Positions 26,783 through 36,214 of a stretch of 64,000 nucleotides of DNA are shown here, one piece after another. The stretch comes from Streptomyces sp. NBC_00459 (GTDB lineage Bacteria > Actinomycetota > Actinomycetes > Streptomycetales > Streptomycetaceae). The stretch is taken from NCBI RefSeq assembly GCF_036013955.1, contig NZ_CP107903.1, positions 9,699,011 to 9,763,010 on the forward strand, given 5' to 3'. The notes under the pieces were generated by a model. The model ran no database searches. It was not told where the DNA came from and saw only the letters and a program-made list of their open reading frames with translations. Each line of letters begins with the position of its first letter. The first letter of the stretch is position 1. The position numbers and the translations under genes are program-made.

Positions 26783-27574
26783 TCAGCCGCGGTCGAGCCG
26801 CGGCAGCGACGTACAGAGGTGCTCGGGCAATTCCGGCAGGACTTTGTGGATCCCGGCGCACCCCGCATCGCCGTTCGTGGCGACCGGCCGCCAGCCCGAT
26901 GGCTCGGCCCGGTAGAACCAGCGCTGGGAGACACCAGAGGAGGAGCATCCGTCGCTGGCGTCATCGCACGCCGCCCCCATCCGGGTCGACAGGTCCAGCA
27001 CCAGCCACGTGTCGTCGCAGCCGCGTTCCTCCCAGCTCGTGTGCTTGGGGATGTCCGTGTCGTTGACCGCCTGCCCGTACGAGGACGAAGTGCAACGCGG
27101 TGGCGTGGGGTCGCAGCCGTTCTCACCGCACTGCCGCAGAGCGGGTGGCGTGGCACCGACGGGGGTGTACACGTCCATGCTGTTCACCATGACCCTGCGG
27201 GAGCCCAGGGGCTCGCCCAGCTTCACCGTCGCTCTGACCTGCCGCGTGCCGGTGCAGCCGGAGTCCTGGTCCAGGGAACGGGTCTCGAACGTGACCTTCG
27301 CGTATACCGTGCCGTGCTCGACGGTGTCGAGCTCACCGCGCAGGCTGCGCACGCAGTCGCGTGCCCCGTCGGGCACTTCGGCATCGACCACCAGAGAGCG
27401 GCCGCCGTCGGCGGTACGGACGCCGTCGATGCGCATCGGAGCGGCGAGCGTCCAGGCGGAGGCCGTGGCCGCGTCTGTCGCCTCCTCACCGGTCTGGGCG
27501 CTCTGGATACCGCAGCCGGCGAGGACCATCAGGGCCGCGCCGAGCACGACCACCCATTTCCCCCGCTGCCACAT
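26783..27574 (-). CDS. Putative secreted lipoprotein
   Basis: A 263-residue protein with a lipoprotein signal: basic start (MWQRGKW), hydrophobic core (VVVLGAALMV) and lipobox LAGC with the acylated Cys21. It should be anchored to the outer face of the membrane. The mature part contains ten or more cysteines, several near the C-terminus (CGENGCDPTPPRC, GCDDTW, ACDDASDGC), suggesting disulfide bonds. No family recognised. The start at 27574 gives a typical lipoprotein n-region; ATGs at 27586 and a start at 27598 are in frame. It is separate from its neighbours. Confidence 0.72.
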   Translation of the reverse strand: MWQRGKWVVVLGAALMVLAGCGIQSAQTGEEATDAATASAWTLAAPMRIDGVRTADGGRSLVVDAEVPDGARDCVRSLRGELDTVEHGTVYAKVTFETRSLDQDSGCTGTRQVRATVKLGEPLGSRRVMVNSMDVYTPVGATPPALRQCGENGCDPTPPRCTSSSYGQAVNDTDIPKHTSWEERGCDDTWLVLDLSTRMGAACDDASDGCSSSGVSQRWFYRAEPSGWRPVATNGDAGCAGIHKVLPELPEHLCTSLPRLDRG

Positions 27575-27901
27575 GTCATGCCCCATCCGCCGAAGCACTG
27601 CAGCCTAGCGTGCCCCCAGGTGTCCCTGACCGTCTCCTCCCGGTCCGCCTGCAGGGCAGATCCAGGCCGAACACGTCGTCCAGGCCTGGACGATGCTGCA
27701 TCAGCGATCCGCCGTGATGGCTCTCCAGGATCTGTGCCGACGCCAGCCCAGCGATGTCGCCGCCAACCCCGCAGGTGTGCTGGCGGCGCATGTAGGAACA
27801 GCGGGCCCCGCGGGTGTTCGCAAGGTTGGCGTAAGGGTGACCGGCTAAGGGCACCGGAGTTCAGCGTCAGGCCGCCATGGCCGGCATGTGGGGTGTCGTG
27901 T

Positions 27902-29821
27902 TCAGCGCCGGGCTGCCACGGCCGCTGCGGCCGCGGCCAGGATGCGGTACAGGACGGGGACGGGGATCGCCGGATTGGTGACCGCCGCGCATGCCGTGTC
28001 GCGGTCGTGCAGCAGCGCGGCCAGGACACGGGCCGGCAGCCGCGGATTGCGCACTGCGGTGCTGCGGACGTAACCCTCCGGGTCGTTCAGCAGCCGCACC
28101 GCGCCAGCCGGTGACAGCCGGGGGTCCTGGGCCGCGCGGCGGCGCACCTCGGCTTCGGGATCCCGGGCCAGGCGGGCGACGTCGGCCGGAGTCGACTCCG
28201 GATCGTCCAGGGCCAGGCGGCGCATCCGCCCGCTGGGGTCGGCGGCGTAGCGCAGCAGGCCCGTACGGGGGAAGTTGGGGTGGCTGCGGGGCCGGTCGGG
28301 GTGGCTGAAGCTGCCGTCCCACCAGCGCCAGACCTCCAGCAGCATCTCGGCCGGCGCGTCCTCGCACGATTCGGCGAGGAACAGGCGGACGGTCCGGTCT
28401 TCGTCCCGCGCCAGACGCTCCACGACGTCAGGTGGGAGATGCCGGGCACGGGCCACACTGCGGCGGATGAGCGGATGGGACGACACGGCGAGACGGCGCA
28501 TCGCGTCGGTGTCGCCGTGCAGGTCCTCGACCCAGCGAAGGGTGTGCGACATCGACGTCGGGTCGAAGTCGTGGCGCACTGCGGCACGTTGCTCCTCGGT
28601 GAGGTCGGGGCGCAGTGCCACCGCGGAGCGGATGTCGTCGTGCGGGTCCTCCGCCAGGACGGCGACGCCGTGCGCGCCCAAGCCCGGGTTGGCGGCCAGT
28701 GCCAGGCGTACCTCCGCGTCCCCGTCCCGGACCAGCTCCGCCTCCAACTCGGGCTCGAGGCGGCACCGTTCGAGCGCCTTCCGCGGGTCGGGCAGCGCGG
28801 CGAAGACCTCGCGGGGCATGGGGACGTCGGTGTGGTGGGCGAGCAGCGCCGCCGTGCGCACCGCACTGTCGGTGTCGGCCAGTAGCCGCGTCCGCAGCGG
28901 CGCGGCGAGGTCTTCCCACCGGCCGCAGCCCGCCGTCCGCACTCGGGGGTCAGCGTCGGTGGTGAGGCTGGGGAGGTGGTGTGCGGGGAGCCCCGGGAGC
29001 TCGGCGGCCAAGGCGCGGGACGGGCCGGTGAGGAGGTCGTCGTATACGTCCTCGGGGAGTTCGGTGCCGCAGATGCAGGCGCGCTCCGCCCAGAGCACGC
29101 GCCGGCTCGGCGACGGTTCGGCACGGATCAGGCGTACCCACTGATCGGACGTGAGCTTGGGCCGGAAGGTGTCCGCGGGCCTTGAGCGCACCCCCGGATC
29201 GGGGTGCGCCACGGCGGCGTCGAGGACGGCGGGCCGGTCGCAGTCATGCAGGAAGCCCTCCTCCACATCCAGCAGCCGGATCAGGAGTTTGTCCGGCGCG
29301 GCCGGATTGGACCCGATCCCCTCAGCCCAGTGCAGAGGCCACGCTTGTCGGTCGGGCACCGCCGCCCACACCTCGGCGCGCTCGACCTCCGTCTCGCGCC
29401 CGGAGGCCGCGGCGGCCTCCTCCAGCCGCTCGGGCAGCCGGTCGAGGGCCGTCACCCGAGGCCCGTCCGCGCCGGGCACCTCCGCCAGCAGCACCTGCCC
29501 GTCGAGGGAGAGCGCCACGAACCCGGGGGCGCCGGTCAATTCCGGCACGCCGTTCCCGGCGTACCGAACCCGGGTCCACCAGGAGTCGTTGCCGCCGATC
29601 CGATGTCCGAGGACGGCCACCAGGAACTCGCCGTCGGCATCGGAAAGGCGGCGCCACCACGCGGCATCGAGCGCTTCTCGGGCCGCACCGTCCGGCGCCG
29701 CGATCCCTCGCGCGATCCGCCAGCCGGCCTCCGGAGGGAACAGGCTGCCCGGCCGCACGTCCTCGACGACTGTGAGTCCGGCGCGTACGAGCAGTTCGTG
29801 GAGTTTCCCTGGGTACGGCAC
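27902..29821 (-). CDS. LRV / HEAT-like repeat protein
   Basis: A 639-residue protein. About residues 1-190 form a mixed N-terminal domain (for example LVAVLGHRIGGNDSWW and SLDGQVLLAEVPG). The rest is a solenoid of repeats such as LARDPEAEVRRRAAQDPRLS and LLNDPEGYVRSTAVRNPRLP, clearly related to the LRV protein at 20333-21910. It ends in an Ala-rich helix. Such proteins likely bind partners; no catalytic motif. The GTG at 29821 is used. The two LRV genes are 6 kb apart on the same strand, separated by IS110 and other insertions. Confidence 0.75.
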   Translation of the reverse strand: MPYPGKLHELLVRAGLTVVEDVRPGSLFPPEAGWRIARGIAAPDGAAREALDAAWWRRLSDADGEFLVAVLGHRIGGNDSWWTRVRYAGNGVPELTGAPGFVALSLDGQVLLAEVPGADGPRVTALDRLPERLEEAAAASGRETEVERAEVWAAVPDRQAWPLHWAEGIGSNPAAPDKLLIRLLDVEEGFLHDCDRPAVLDAAVAHPDPGVRSRPADTFRPKLTSDQWVRLIRAEPSPSRRVLWAERACICGTELPEDVYDDLLTGPSRALAAELPGLPAHHLPSLTTDADPRVRTAGCGRWEDLAAPLRTRLLADTDSAVRTAALLAHHTDVPMPREVFAALPDPRKALERCRLEPELEAELVRDGDAEVRLALAANPGLGAHGVAVLAEDPHDDIRSAVALRPDLTEEQRAAVRHDFDPTSMSHTLRWVEDLHGDTDAMRRLAVSSHPLIRRSVARARHLPPDVVERLARDEDRTVRLFLAESCEDAPAEMLLEVWRWWDGSFSHPDRPRSHPNFPRTGLLRYAADPSGRMRRLALDDPESTPADVARLARDPEAEVRRRAAQDPRLSPAGAVRLLNDPEGYVRSTAVRNPRLPARVLAALLHDRDTACAAVTNPAIPVPVLYRILAAAAAAVAARR

Positions 29822-30099
29822 CCGGTCATGATCCCCGTCAGCTGGCGCCGGAACAAGGCCCTCACCTCAGGCGCAGCCGACCCTCACCCGCGTAACACGT
29901 CATTGGCTACGACAATCGTTCGGTTGCCCCACCCTGGCGACTTGAGTCGGCCCCACCTGAGCAGTCGCGGTCTTCGCTGGCTCCGACAAGACGGGATGCC
30001 GGCACGAGCTCTCGAGGAACTCCTTCGCTTTCCCGATGGCAAGGTCAGGCTCCGGTTCGACCGCGCCTTCCATTCATTCCACTCGCCCTTGGCGAACTG

Positions 30100-30119
30100 C
30101 ATGTTGTACGCGTACAACA
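30100..30119. promoter_or_regulatory. 20-bp perfect palindrome, operator-like
   Basis: ATGTTGTACGCGTACAACAT reads identically on both strands. It sits 14 bases before a possible start at 30134. The TTGTAC..GTACAA form is typical of GntR- or TetR-type operators, but no such regulator is adjacent. Confidence 0.4.
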
Positions 30120-30359
30120 TTGGGGAGGTCCAACGTGAGCAGGGTCTGGGCAGTCTCAGTCGAGTCAACCTACTCCGCCTTTCTTGAGCGAGAGGCTGGC
30201 CGCCGTCCACCGTGCCGTTACGGCAACTCCGGAGCTGGCTGGAGTCGATGTCGGCTGACAGTCAGGGGCAAGGGTTAGATCTTCTGACCTCCCGTCGGGG
30301 TCCTAAGCCAGATTTTTCCCGTCCCATCGCCGCCGAGTCGGTCTCCGTCGATCTGGGGC

Positions 30360-30440
30360 TTCAGCTCCCGGTGCTTGCCAGGAAGGCACTCGTGGTTTCG
30401 TCGGTGGAAGCGGGCAACGTTTGTCGACGGTTTCGGGTAA
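30360..30440 (-). pseudogene. Small IS5 transposase scrap
   Basis: A minus-strand frame reads ARFHRRNHECLPGKHRE, close to ARRHRRNHERLPEMSEA in the transposase remnant at 26118-26480. Only this short piece is visible. Confidence 0.3.
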
Positions 30441-30532
30441 CAGTTGGCGATCAGACAGCTCGAAAATATCGATGAGAACTGACAACGCTGCGAGCTCTTC
30501 CCGGTGTCAGCGGGAAGCGCATACTGTGCGGT

Positions 30533-31273
30533 GTGGCGACTTACAACAGCATCGGTGCGACCTACGCTGACACCCGGCGACCGGACCTCCGAATCGCCGC
30601 CAGGATCCATCAAGCCCTCGATGGTGCCACCAGTGTGATCAACGTAGGAGCCGGCACCGGCTCCTACGAACCGTCACACACGGTGCTGGCTGTTGAACCC
30701 AGCTCAGTGATGATCGCCCAGCGCCCAGCCGGGTCCGCACCGGCCCTGGAAGCATCCGCGGAGTCGATCCCTCTCGCCGACGACTCGGCCGATGCGGCGA
30801 TGGCCCTCCTGACCGTGCACCACTGGAGCGACCTGGAAGCCGGCATCGGCGAACTCCTCCGCATCGCCCGGCAGCGGATCGTCGTCCTCACCTTCGACCC
30901 CGACATCAACCACAGGTTCTGGCTGCTGGAGGAGTACCTGCCCGAAGCAGCCGCTTTCGATAACACACGTGCCGTCGCGGTCGACCGCTTGGCCACGCTG
31001 CTGGGAGGCGCCCGCATCGAAACCGTCCCCATCCCGCACGACTGCACCGACGGATTCCTCGCCGCCTTCTGGCGCCGACCCGAGGCATACCTCGACCCGG
31101 AAGTGCGGGCCGGTATCTCGCTGTTCGCCCAGACCAGTGACGAAGTCCTCCAGCCGGGCTTGGCCCGGCTTTCAGACGACCTGTCCTCCGGCCGGTGGCA
31201 CCAACGCCATGCCGACCTGCTCGACCGCGAAGCCCTCGATGCCGGCTACCGGCTGCTCGTGGCCGACCTGTAG
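30533..31273 (+). CDS. Class I SAM-dependent methyltransferase
   Basis: A 246-residue methyltransferase. Motif I is VINVGAGTGSYE (about residues 35-46), followed by VLAVEPSSVMIAQRP (motif II) and a post-motif acidic strand (DDSADAAMALLTVHHW) as in UbiE/type-11 methyltransferases. The C-terminal half has a helical cap typical of small-molecule methyltransferases. Substrate unknown. The GTG at 30533 starts MATYNSIGATYADTR, the usual opening for this group (YD..A..YD.TR). It is alone, between decayed DNA and the IS21 remnant. Confidence 0.85.
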   Translation: MATYNSIGATYADTRRPDLRIAARIHQALDGATSVINVGAGTGSYEPSHTVLAVEPSSVMIAQRPAGSAPALEASAESIPLADDSADAAMALLTVHHWSDLEAGIGELLRIARQRIVVLTFDPDINHRFWLLEEYLPEAAAFDNTRAVAVDRLATLLGGARIETVPIPHDCTDGFLAAFWRRPEAYLDPEVRAGISLFAQTSDEVLQPGLARLSDDLSSGRWHQRHADLLDREALDAGYRLLVADL

Positions 31274-31348
31274 GACCAGGCGCGAGCCGTCTGACTGCAC
31301 ACTCAAGCCTGCGAGAAAGGGCCGGTCACGGCGGTGCGCCAGAAGTGA

Positions 31349-32146
31349 TCAGTTCGCGGCGATGTCCTGTCCTCGGGCCGCCCTGGTGCTGGCGAGGCGG
31401 TAGGAGTCGGTGCCGGTCTCGATGATGTTCCCGCCGAAGGTGAGGCGGTCGACGATGGCCGCGCAGAGTCGCGGATCGGTGAACGTTTTGGTCCAGCCGC
31501 CGAAAGATTCGTTGGAGGCGATGGCGACGCTGTTCTTCTCCTCGCGTTCGGTGAGCACCTGGAACAGCAGCTCAGCGCCGCGGCGGTCCAGCTCCATGTA
31601 GCCGAGCTCGTCTATGCAGAGGAGATCGACGCGTCTGTAGCGGGCGATTGTCTTGGTCAGGACCTTCTCGTCCGCCGCCTCGACCAACTCGTTGACCAGC
31701 TTGGTGGCAAGTGTGTAGCGGACCCGGAAGCCAGCCATGGCGGCCTCGGTGCCGAGCGCGATCAACAGGTGGGACTTGCCTGTGCCCGAGTCGCCGATCA
31801 GGCAGAGCGGCAGGCCCTTCTTGACCCATTCGCAGGTCGCCAGGGTGTGAATGACGGCTGCGTCGACGTTCCCGTTGGCCTCGAAGTCGAAGGCCCGCAG
31901 CGACTTCTCCCGCGGGAACTGCGCCGCCTTGATGCGTCGTTCGGAGCGGCGGCGGGCCCGGTCGTCGCACTCGGCCATCAGCAGTTCGGCGAGGAAGCCG
32001 CGATAGGACATCTGGTCGCGGGCGGCGGCTTCGGCCAGTTCGGGGAACTGGGCCCGGATAGTGGGCAGCCTGAGCATGCGGCATGCCTGGTCGACGGCGG
32101 CGGTCGCGGCCTGTTCGGTCAGCCCGCGGTGTCGTTTGAGTGTCAC
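31349..32146 (-). CDS. istB: IS21-family helper ATPase IstB
   Basis: A 265-residue DnaC-like ATPase of IS21 elements. Walker A is GDSGTGKSHL, Walker B is LLCIDELGYM, and SNESFGGW and DRLTFGGNIIE are hallmarks of IstB. The GTG at 32146 overlaps the stop of the istA remnant (GTGA), as in intact IS21 elements. The gene is whole, but its partner transposase is truncated and frameshifted, so the element should not move by itself. Confidence 0.92.
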   Translation of the reverse strand: MTLKRHRGLTEQAATAAVDQACRMLRLPTIRAQFPELAEAAARDQMSYRGFLAELLMAECDDRARRRSERRIKAAQFPREKSLRAFDFEANGNVDAAVIHTLATCEWVKKGLPLCLIGDSGTGKSHLLIALGTEAAMAGFRVRYTLATKLVNELVEAADEKVLTKTIARYRRVDLLCIDELGYMELDRRGAELLFQVLTEREEKNSVAIASNESFGGWTKTFTDPRLCAAIVDRLTFGGNIIETGTDSYRLASTRAARGQDIAAN

Positions 32147-33269
32147 GGCATCTCTCCATGGACGGCGGGGCGGTCGGCTGGCTGCCGGGCTCGCAGCAGC
32201 TGGTCGTAGGCCGCGACCGAGGGCAGCGGCCGGGTGTCGGGCGGCAGCTGGGCCAGCCGCCGTTCGGTCAGCGAGGTCACGTTCGTCCGTTCCGGCTCCG
32301 CAGGGACAACCGGAGCTGCGACCTCGTCGGCTTCGGCAGCCTTCCGGGCCTCCAGGGCGACGGCGTCCGCGGTCAGGGCGCCGGCCCTGAGCGCGGAGGC
32401 AAGCCCGGCGACCAGGTGCTCGTGGGGGACGTGGCGGCCCATCAGTAGGACCTCGATCAGGGCCCGGGTGCCGTCCCGCTCGCCGTGGGCGGCCTTCGCC
32501 GCCTCCCACCAGGCGTCATGGACGGGCGTGAACTTCCCTGCGGAACGCGCCTGTTCGAGGGCGGTGGCCCCGGGAAACGCGCCAGGCTTGCGGACCAGGG
32601 CTTCCAGGTAGTGGTCCAGATCCAGCCGGGCCTTCCCCTTGGCGATCAGCCGTTCATGACGGGCGACCTCCCGCTGGCCGTCGTAGACCACCAGCTCGGA
32701 CGCGTGCAGTATGGCTCTCACCGTCCGCCCGATCAGCCGCACCGGCACCGAGTAGCGATTGGTGCGGACACTGATCTGGCTGAAGCGGTCCACCCGCAGG
32801 CTGAACAGCCGTCCCGTCTCGAAGGGTTCGGCCGGTAACGGCTGCAGCAGCGGCCGTTCAACGGCGAAGTACTCGCTCACCGGCCGTGGCCGGGACTCGA
32901 TCCGGCGCCGTTCGTCCTCCTCGTCCCACTGCTCGATCATCACGCTGAGCTCGGCGAGGGAGGCGACCTCGGGGACGGGGACCATGTGATTGCGGCGGAA
33001 CCAGCCGATCTGCCCTTCCACCCCACCCTTCTCATGGGCGCCCTCGATGCCGGCAGGCAATACGCAGCATCGATGCCGAAGTGCGACCGGAACGCGGTCC
33101 ACCGCTCGTTCTCCACGCGGGAACGCGAGCTCAGCACCCGGGAGACCGCAGAGCGGAGGTTGTCGTAGCGGACCTTGCCGGTTGGGACACCGCCCAGCAC
33201 GCTGAGAGCGTGGACGTGGCCTTCGAGGAACGCCTCCTGGCCGCAGGAGGCGAAGACGCTTCTCTGCAC
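32143..33269 (-). pseudogene. istA: IS21 transposase IstA, truncated and frameshifted
   Basis: The C-terminal and middle parts of IstA are present: GGVPTGKVRYDNLRSAV and ERWTAFRSHFGIDAAYCLP in one frame to about 33050, then GIEGAHEKGGVEGQIGWFRR, the SVRTNRYSVPVRLIGR barrel and the C-terminus in another. The glutamate of the DDE triad (AHEKGGVE) falls just after the frameshift. The N-terminal HTH and first aspartate are missing; sequence before 33269 is unrelated. Confidence 0.85.
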
Positions 33270-33301
33270 TACCGAGGATGAACGCGCGGCGTCGTGAAGG
33301 G

Positions 33302-33898
33302 CTAACGTTCCTGGCCGAGTTCAGTGACGAAGGCTTTAGCGGCTCGTTCGATCTTTGCGCGCTGGGCTTCCAGAAAAGCCGCGTCGTGCCGCGGAGTCGC
33401 GTACTGGGCTGACGTCCCCGTCGAGCCGTCGACCTGTTCGCGCAGGATGTCGGCGTGTCCTGCGTGCCGGCTGGTCTCGGTGAGCATGTGGACCAGGATG
33501 TTGAACAGCTTCACGTTGGGCTGGGGCCACCAGGGCACGTGGCCAGGGGAGTCGATGGCGAGGGCGGTGATCGTCGCGTCTGAGTGTTCCCAGACGCGAC
33601 GGTAGCGGTCGGTGATCTCCTCGCGCGTCTCGTGCTCGGTCGCCCACAGGTCGGCGCCGCGCTCCCCGGCGTCGTCCCACCGGGGCAGAAGCTCGGGGAA
33701 CGGTCGGTTGAAGACCTCGCCGAAGTACCTGGCCTCCCAGATCGACAGGTGCTTGACCAGACCGAGAAGGTTGGTACCCGTCGAGGTCAGAGGCCGGCGG
33801 ATGTCGTACTCGCCGAGCCCGTCGAGCTTCCAGAGCATCGTCTTGCGCATCTCTCGTAGATCGCTGTGCAGGTACTCTTTCGCGAAATCATCGATCAT
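33302..33898 (-). CDS. DinB/DUF664-family protein
   Basis: A 198-residue four-helix-bundle protein of the DinB/DUF664 family. Recognisable blocks are MIDDFAKEYLHSDLREMRKT, LDGLGEYDIRRPLTSTGTNL, LVKHLSIWEARYFGE (first metal histidine) and HMLTETSRHAGHADILREQ (further histidines), in the usual order. DinB-fold proteins bind a metal through three histidines; many are thiol transferases or of unknown role. Start chosen at 33898 to give the family's normal N-terminus; an in-frame ATG at 33916 is possible. It lies directly beside the truncated end of istA. Confidence 0.85.
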   Translation of the reverse strand: MIDDFAKEYLHSDLREMRKTMLWKLDGLGEYDIRRPLTSTGTNLLGLVKHLSIWEARYFGEVFNRPFPELLPRWDDAGERGADLWATEHETREEITDRYRRVWEHSDATITALAIDSPGHVPWWPQPNVKLFNILVHMLTETSRHAGHADILREQVDGSTGTSAQYATPRHDAAFLEAQRAKIERAAKAFVTELGQER

Positions 33899-33979
33899 GG
33901 CGTACGAGCCTGTCATGCGCTGCCGGTGGGCTCAACGTGCGACCGGCACTCCCTGGGTGGCACGTCCTGATAGCGGTCG

Positions 33980-34192
33980 TCAGCTGAGAGCACCGGTTCC
34001 TCCCTCTCCGTGTTCGGCATGCCGGCGCAGGCGGTCGGCCTGCTTCTTCTTCTCGGCGATGTGCCGCAGGCTCTCCTGCAGGCCGGCGACCTCGCCCAGC
34101 CACTGCATCCGCTGGGCCTCTCCCAGGCGCTGGTGGGTGTTGGTCTCGATCTCCAGCAGCCGGGGCTCCTGGGCCAGGTCCAGCCGGAGCAT
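33980..34192 (-). pseudogene. Site-specific recombinase, C-terminal remnant 1
   Basis: A 70-codon minus-strand frame reads DLAQEPRLLEIETNTHQRLG, then EAQRMQWLGEVAGLQESLRH. This resembles the coiled-coil C-terminus of Streptomyces site-specific integrases (DPAQRPRLLEI..N..RI.EA.REGWLGEVEGL..SL). A second, better-kept copy of the same segment lies at 34879-35128. Confidence 0.45.
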
Positions 34193-34274
34193 GGGGCACC
34201 TGACACAGGCTTCTCTGAACTAGCTCAACGAGTGGCCGGGGGCGGTGTCAGTGGCTCCTGTTAGGGTCCGCGCC

Positions 34275-34859
34275 GTGACCTCAACCGATCATTTGCTCGC
34301 ATTGATCCGGGACACCCCCGGCATCGCTGACCTGCTGCATTCGTCTTTCGAGTTCGGAATCTTCCGCAACGATCACGGTGAGGCGGTCCGAGCAGCCTCG
34401 GGTGCCGCGCTGGACGCCATCGCCGGTGACTGGGCCGGCGGAACCTTCTTTCTGTGCCATGACGAGGACGGGCGGCGGCCCGTGGTGTTCGCAAGTTCTG
34501 AGGGACAGGGCGGTGTGATCGCTGGCGACTTGAAGGCAGCGTTGGAGATCATCACCGGCTTGGCTGTCTGGCAGGACTGTCTGAAGTTCTCCGGTGGCGG
34601 GAGTTTGGAGGCCATGGAGGACGCCGCTGTGCTCCTTGAGCAGGACCGGGTGCGTGATGAACCCGAGATCACCGAACACCGGGCCCGTGTTGCTGCGGCT
34701 CTGTCGTTGCGCCAGGTTCCCGTGCCTGAACTCGTCGTCCGGCTGCGGGAGGCAGTGGCCAGCACCGAACCGGGCCACGTAGTGGTAACCGAGTCGGGCG
34801 ACGAGTACGAATCTCTCTTCGGGACGTTCCTGCCCACCGACAACCCGGGCTGGCGATGA
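34275..34859 (+). CDS. Hypothetical protein
   Basis: A 194-residue soluble protein from the GTG at 34275 (MTSTDHLLALIRDTPGIADL). The central part (GGTFFLCHDEDGRRPVVFAS, SEGQGGVIAGDLKAALEIIT, GLAVWQDCLKFSGGGSLEAM) has alternating strands and helices. It reminds me of small immunity or SUKH-like proteins that occur in Streptomyces accessory regions, but no defining motif is visible. The flanks on both sides are recombinase remnants. Function unknown. Confidence 0.6.
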   Translation: MTSTDHLLALIRDTPGIADLLHSSFEFGIFRNDHGEAVRAASGAALDAIAGDWAGGTFFLCHDEDGRRPVVFASSEGQGGVIAGDLKAALEIITGLAVWQDCLKFSGGGSLEAMEDAAVLLEQDRVRDEPEITEHRARVAAALSLRQVPVPELVVRLREAVASTEPGHVVVTESGDEYESLFGTFLPTDNPGWR

Positions 34860-34878
34860 TTGATGACTGGTCGTGGTG

Positions 34879-35128
34879 TCAGGCATCATCTTCTGATGAT
34901 CTCGGGTCCGTGACGGTTGGCTCGACGATGCGGCTGATGTCGGGCATACCGAGGTGGACGGTGGGGTGGCGGTCGAGCTGGGTGAGTTTCTCCTCTGCTC
35001 CGGCGAGGCTGACCTGGAGTCCTTCGACTTCGCCGAACCAGCCTTCCCGTTGGGCTTCGGAGATGCGGGCGATGAGGTTGTCGCGGATGTCGACGAGCCG
35101 TGCCCGCTGAGCGGGGTCTGGTCTCAGA
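34879..35128 (-). pseudogene. Site-specific recombinase, C-terminal remnant 2
   Basis: The minus strand encodes WRLRPDPAQRARLVDIRDNL, then IARISEAQREGWFGEVEGLQ and VSLAGAEEKLTQLDRHPTV, ending LGMPDISRIVEPTVTDP and a stop. This is the characteristic C-terminal coiled coil of Streptomyces integrases. The catalytic part is absent; the IS5 element begins just upstream on the other strand and may have cut it. Confidence 0.6.
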
Positions 35129-35214
35129 CGCCATCCGCTTATCGATCACGGGGCTGGTCTGGTCGAACAGGATTCCTGATCGGGTGGTCGCGCGGGGGCA
35201 CGCGCATAAGAGCA

Positions 35215-35265
35215 GGGCCTCTTGGTAGTTCGGGGGTGCGAACCAAACCGAGTACCAGGAGGCCC
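35215..35265 (+). repeat. Nested hairpin at the IS5 left end
   Basis: A 13-bp stem (35215-35227 against 35253-35265, one mismatch) encloses a second stem (GTTCG/CGAAC). It lies directly before the IS5 transposase start at 35268 and may be the element's end or a translation-control hairpin. Confidence 0.45.
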
Positions 35266-35267
35266 TG

Positions 35268-36214
35268 TTGCCGCAGTCTTTCGCGCTCGCGTGCGTGGAG
35301 TCCAACTCGCTGCCACCGTCGTGTGACTGCCTCGCGCACAGGTTCGGCAACGCGGCGGACGGGCCGGAGCGCACTCCGAGTTATGGCTCCGACATGACGG
35401 AGGCGGAGTGGAGGGTCGTCCGGCCGTTGCTTCCGGTTCCGGCCTGGCTGGAGGGGCGGGGCGGGGCGGGCGGCCGGAGGGCTATTGCCACCGCGTGATG
35501 CTCGACGCGGTCCGCTATGTCGTGGACAACGGCGTGAAGTGGGTCAATCTGCCCGCAGACTTCCCTCCGTATCGGCGCGTGCATGCCTTCGCCCGCCGCT
35601 GGCAGGTCACGGGTCTGCTCGCCGAACTCCACGATCGGCTGCGCGACCGCGTCCGGGAGAAGGATGGCCGCTTGCCGGACCCGACGGCCGCGATCGTGGA
35701 CTCGCAGTCGGTGCGGGCGGCGGCGAACATCCCGCGATCGACGTCCGGGTGGGACGGCGGGAAGAAGGTGGGCGGCCGAAAGCGGCATCTGGTGGTGGAC
35801 TGCCTCGGCCTGGTCCTGGCCGTCGCGGTGACCGCGGCAAGCATCCAGGACCGCGACGCCGCCGTCCCTCTGCTCGAGCGGCTGCGACGGCAGTACTTCT
35901 CCATCCGACTGGTGTGGGCGGACGGCGGCTATGCAGGCCGGCTCGTCGACTGGGCGGCCGAGGAGCTCCGGCTCACCCTTCAGATCGTCAAACGCACTGA
36001 CGACACCACGGGGTTCGTGGTGCTGCCACGCAGGTGGGTGGTGGAAAGAACCCTCAGCTGGCTGATGCGCTCGCGCCGCCTGGCGCGCGACTACGAGACA
36101 CTGCCCGCCATGCACGAAGCCATGGTGCTGTGGTCGATGGCCATGCTCATGAGCAGCCGCCTGGCCGGACACCGTCCAGCCGGCTTCAGCCGGCCGGCAC
36201 CGCGAGCGTGGTGA
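35268..36214 (+). pseudogene. IS5-family transposase with a frameshift
   Basis: The first frame reads ESNSLPPSCDCLAHRFGNAA and MTEAEWRVVRPLLPVPAWLE, the normal start of this IS5 group. In a run of G (about 35455-35475) the frame changes to EGYCHRVMLDAVRYVVDNGV, and the DDE domain follows: AIVDSQSV, VWADGGYAG, LPRRWVVERTLSWLMRSRR. All catalytic acids are present. Either the G-run is a slip mutation or it is a programmed frameshift, which some IS5 groups use. The 3' end overlaps the converging gene at 36186 by 29 bp. Confidence 0.75.

Larger units (their letters stand above)
29822..30532. other. Gap with a palindrome and decayed sequence
   Basis: About 710 bases without a convincing gene. It includes the palindrome at 30100-30119, a ribosome-site-like GGGGAGG before a GTG at 30134 opening a 48-codon frame of poor quality, and a probable transposase scrap at 30360-30440. 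Short stretches such as LSERLAAVHRAVTATPELAG look formerly coding. Confidence 0.4.
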
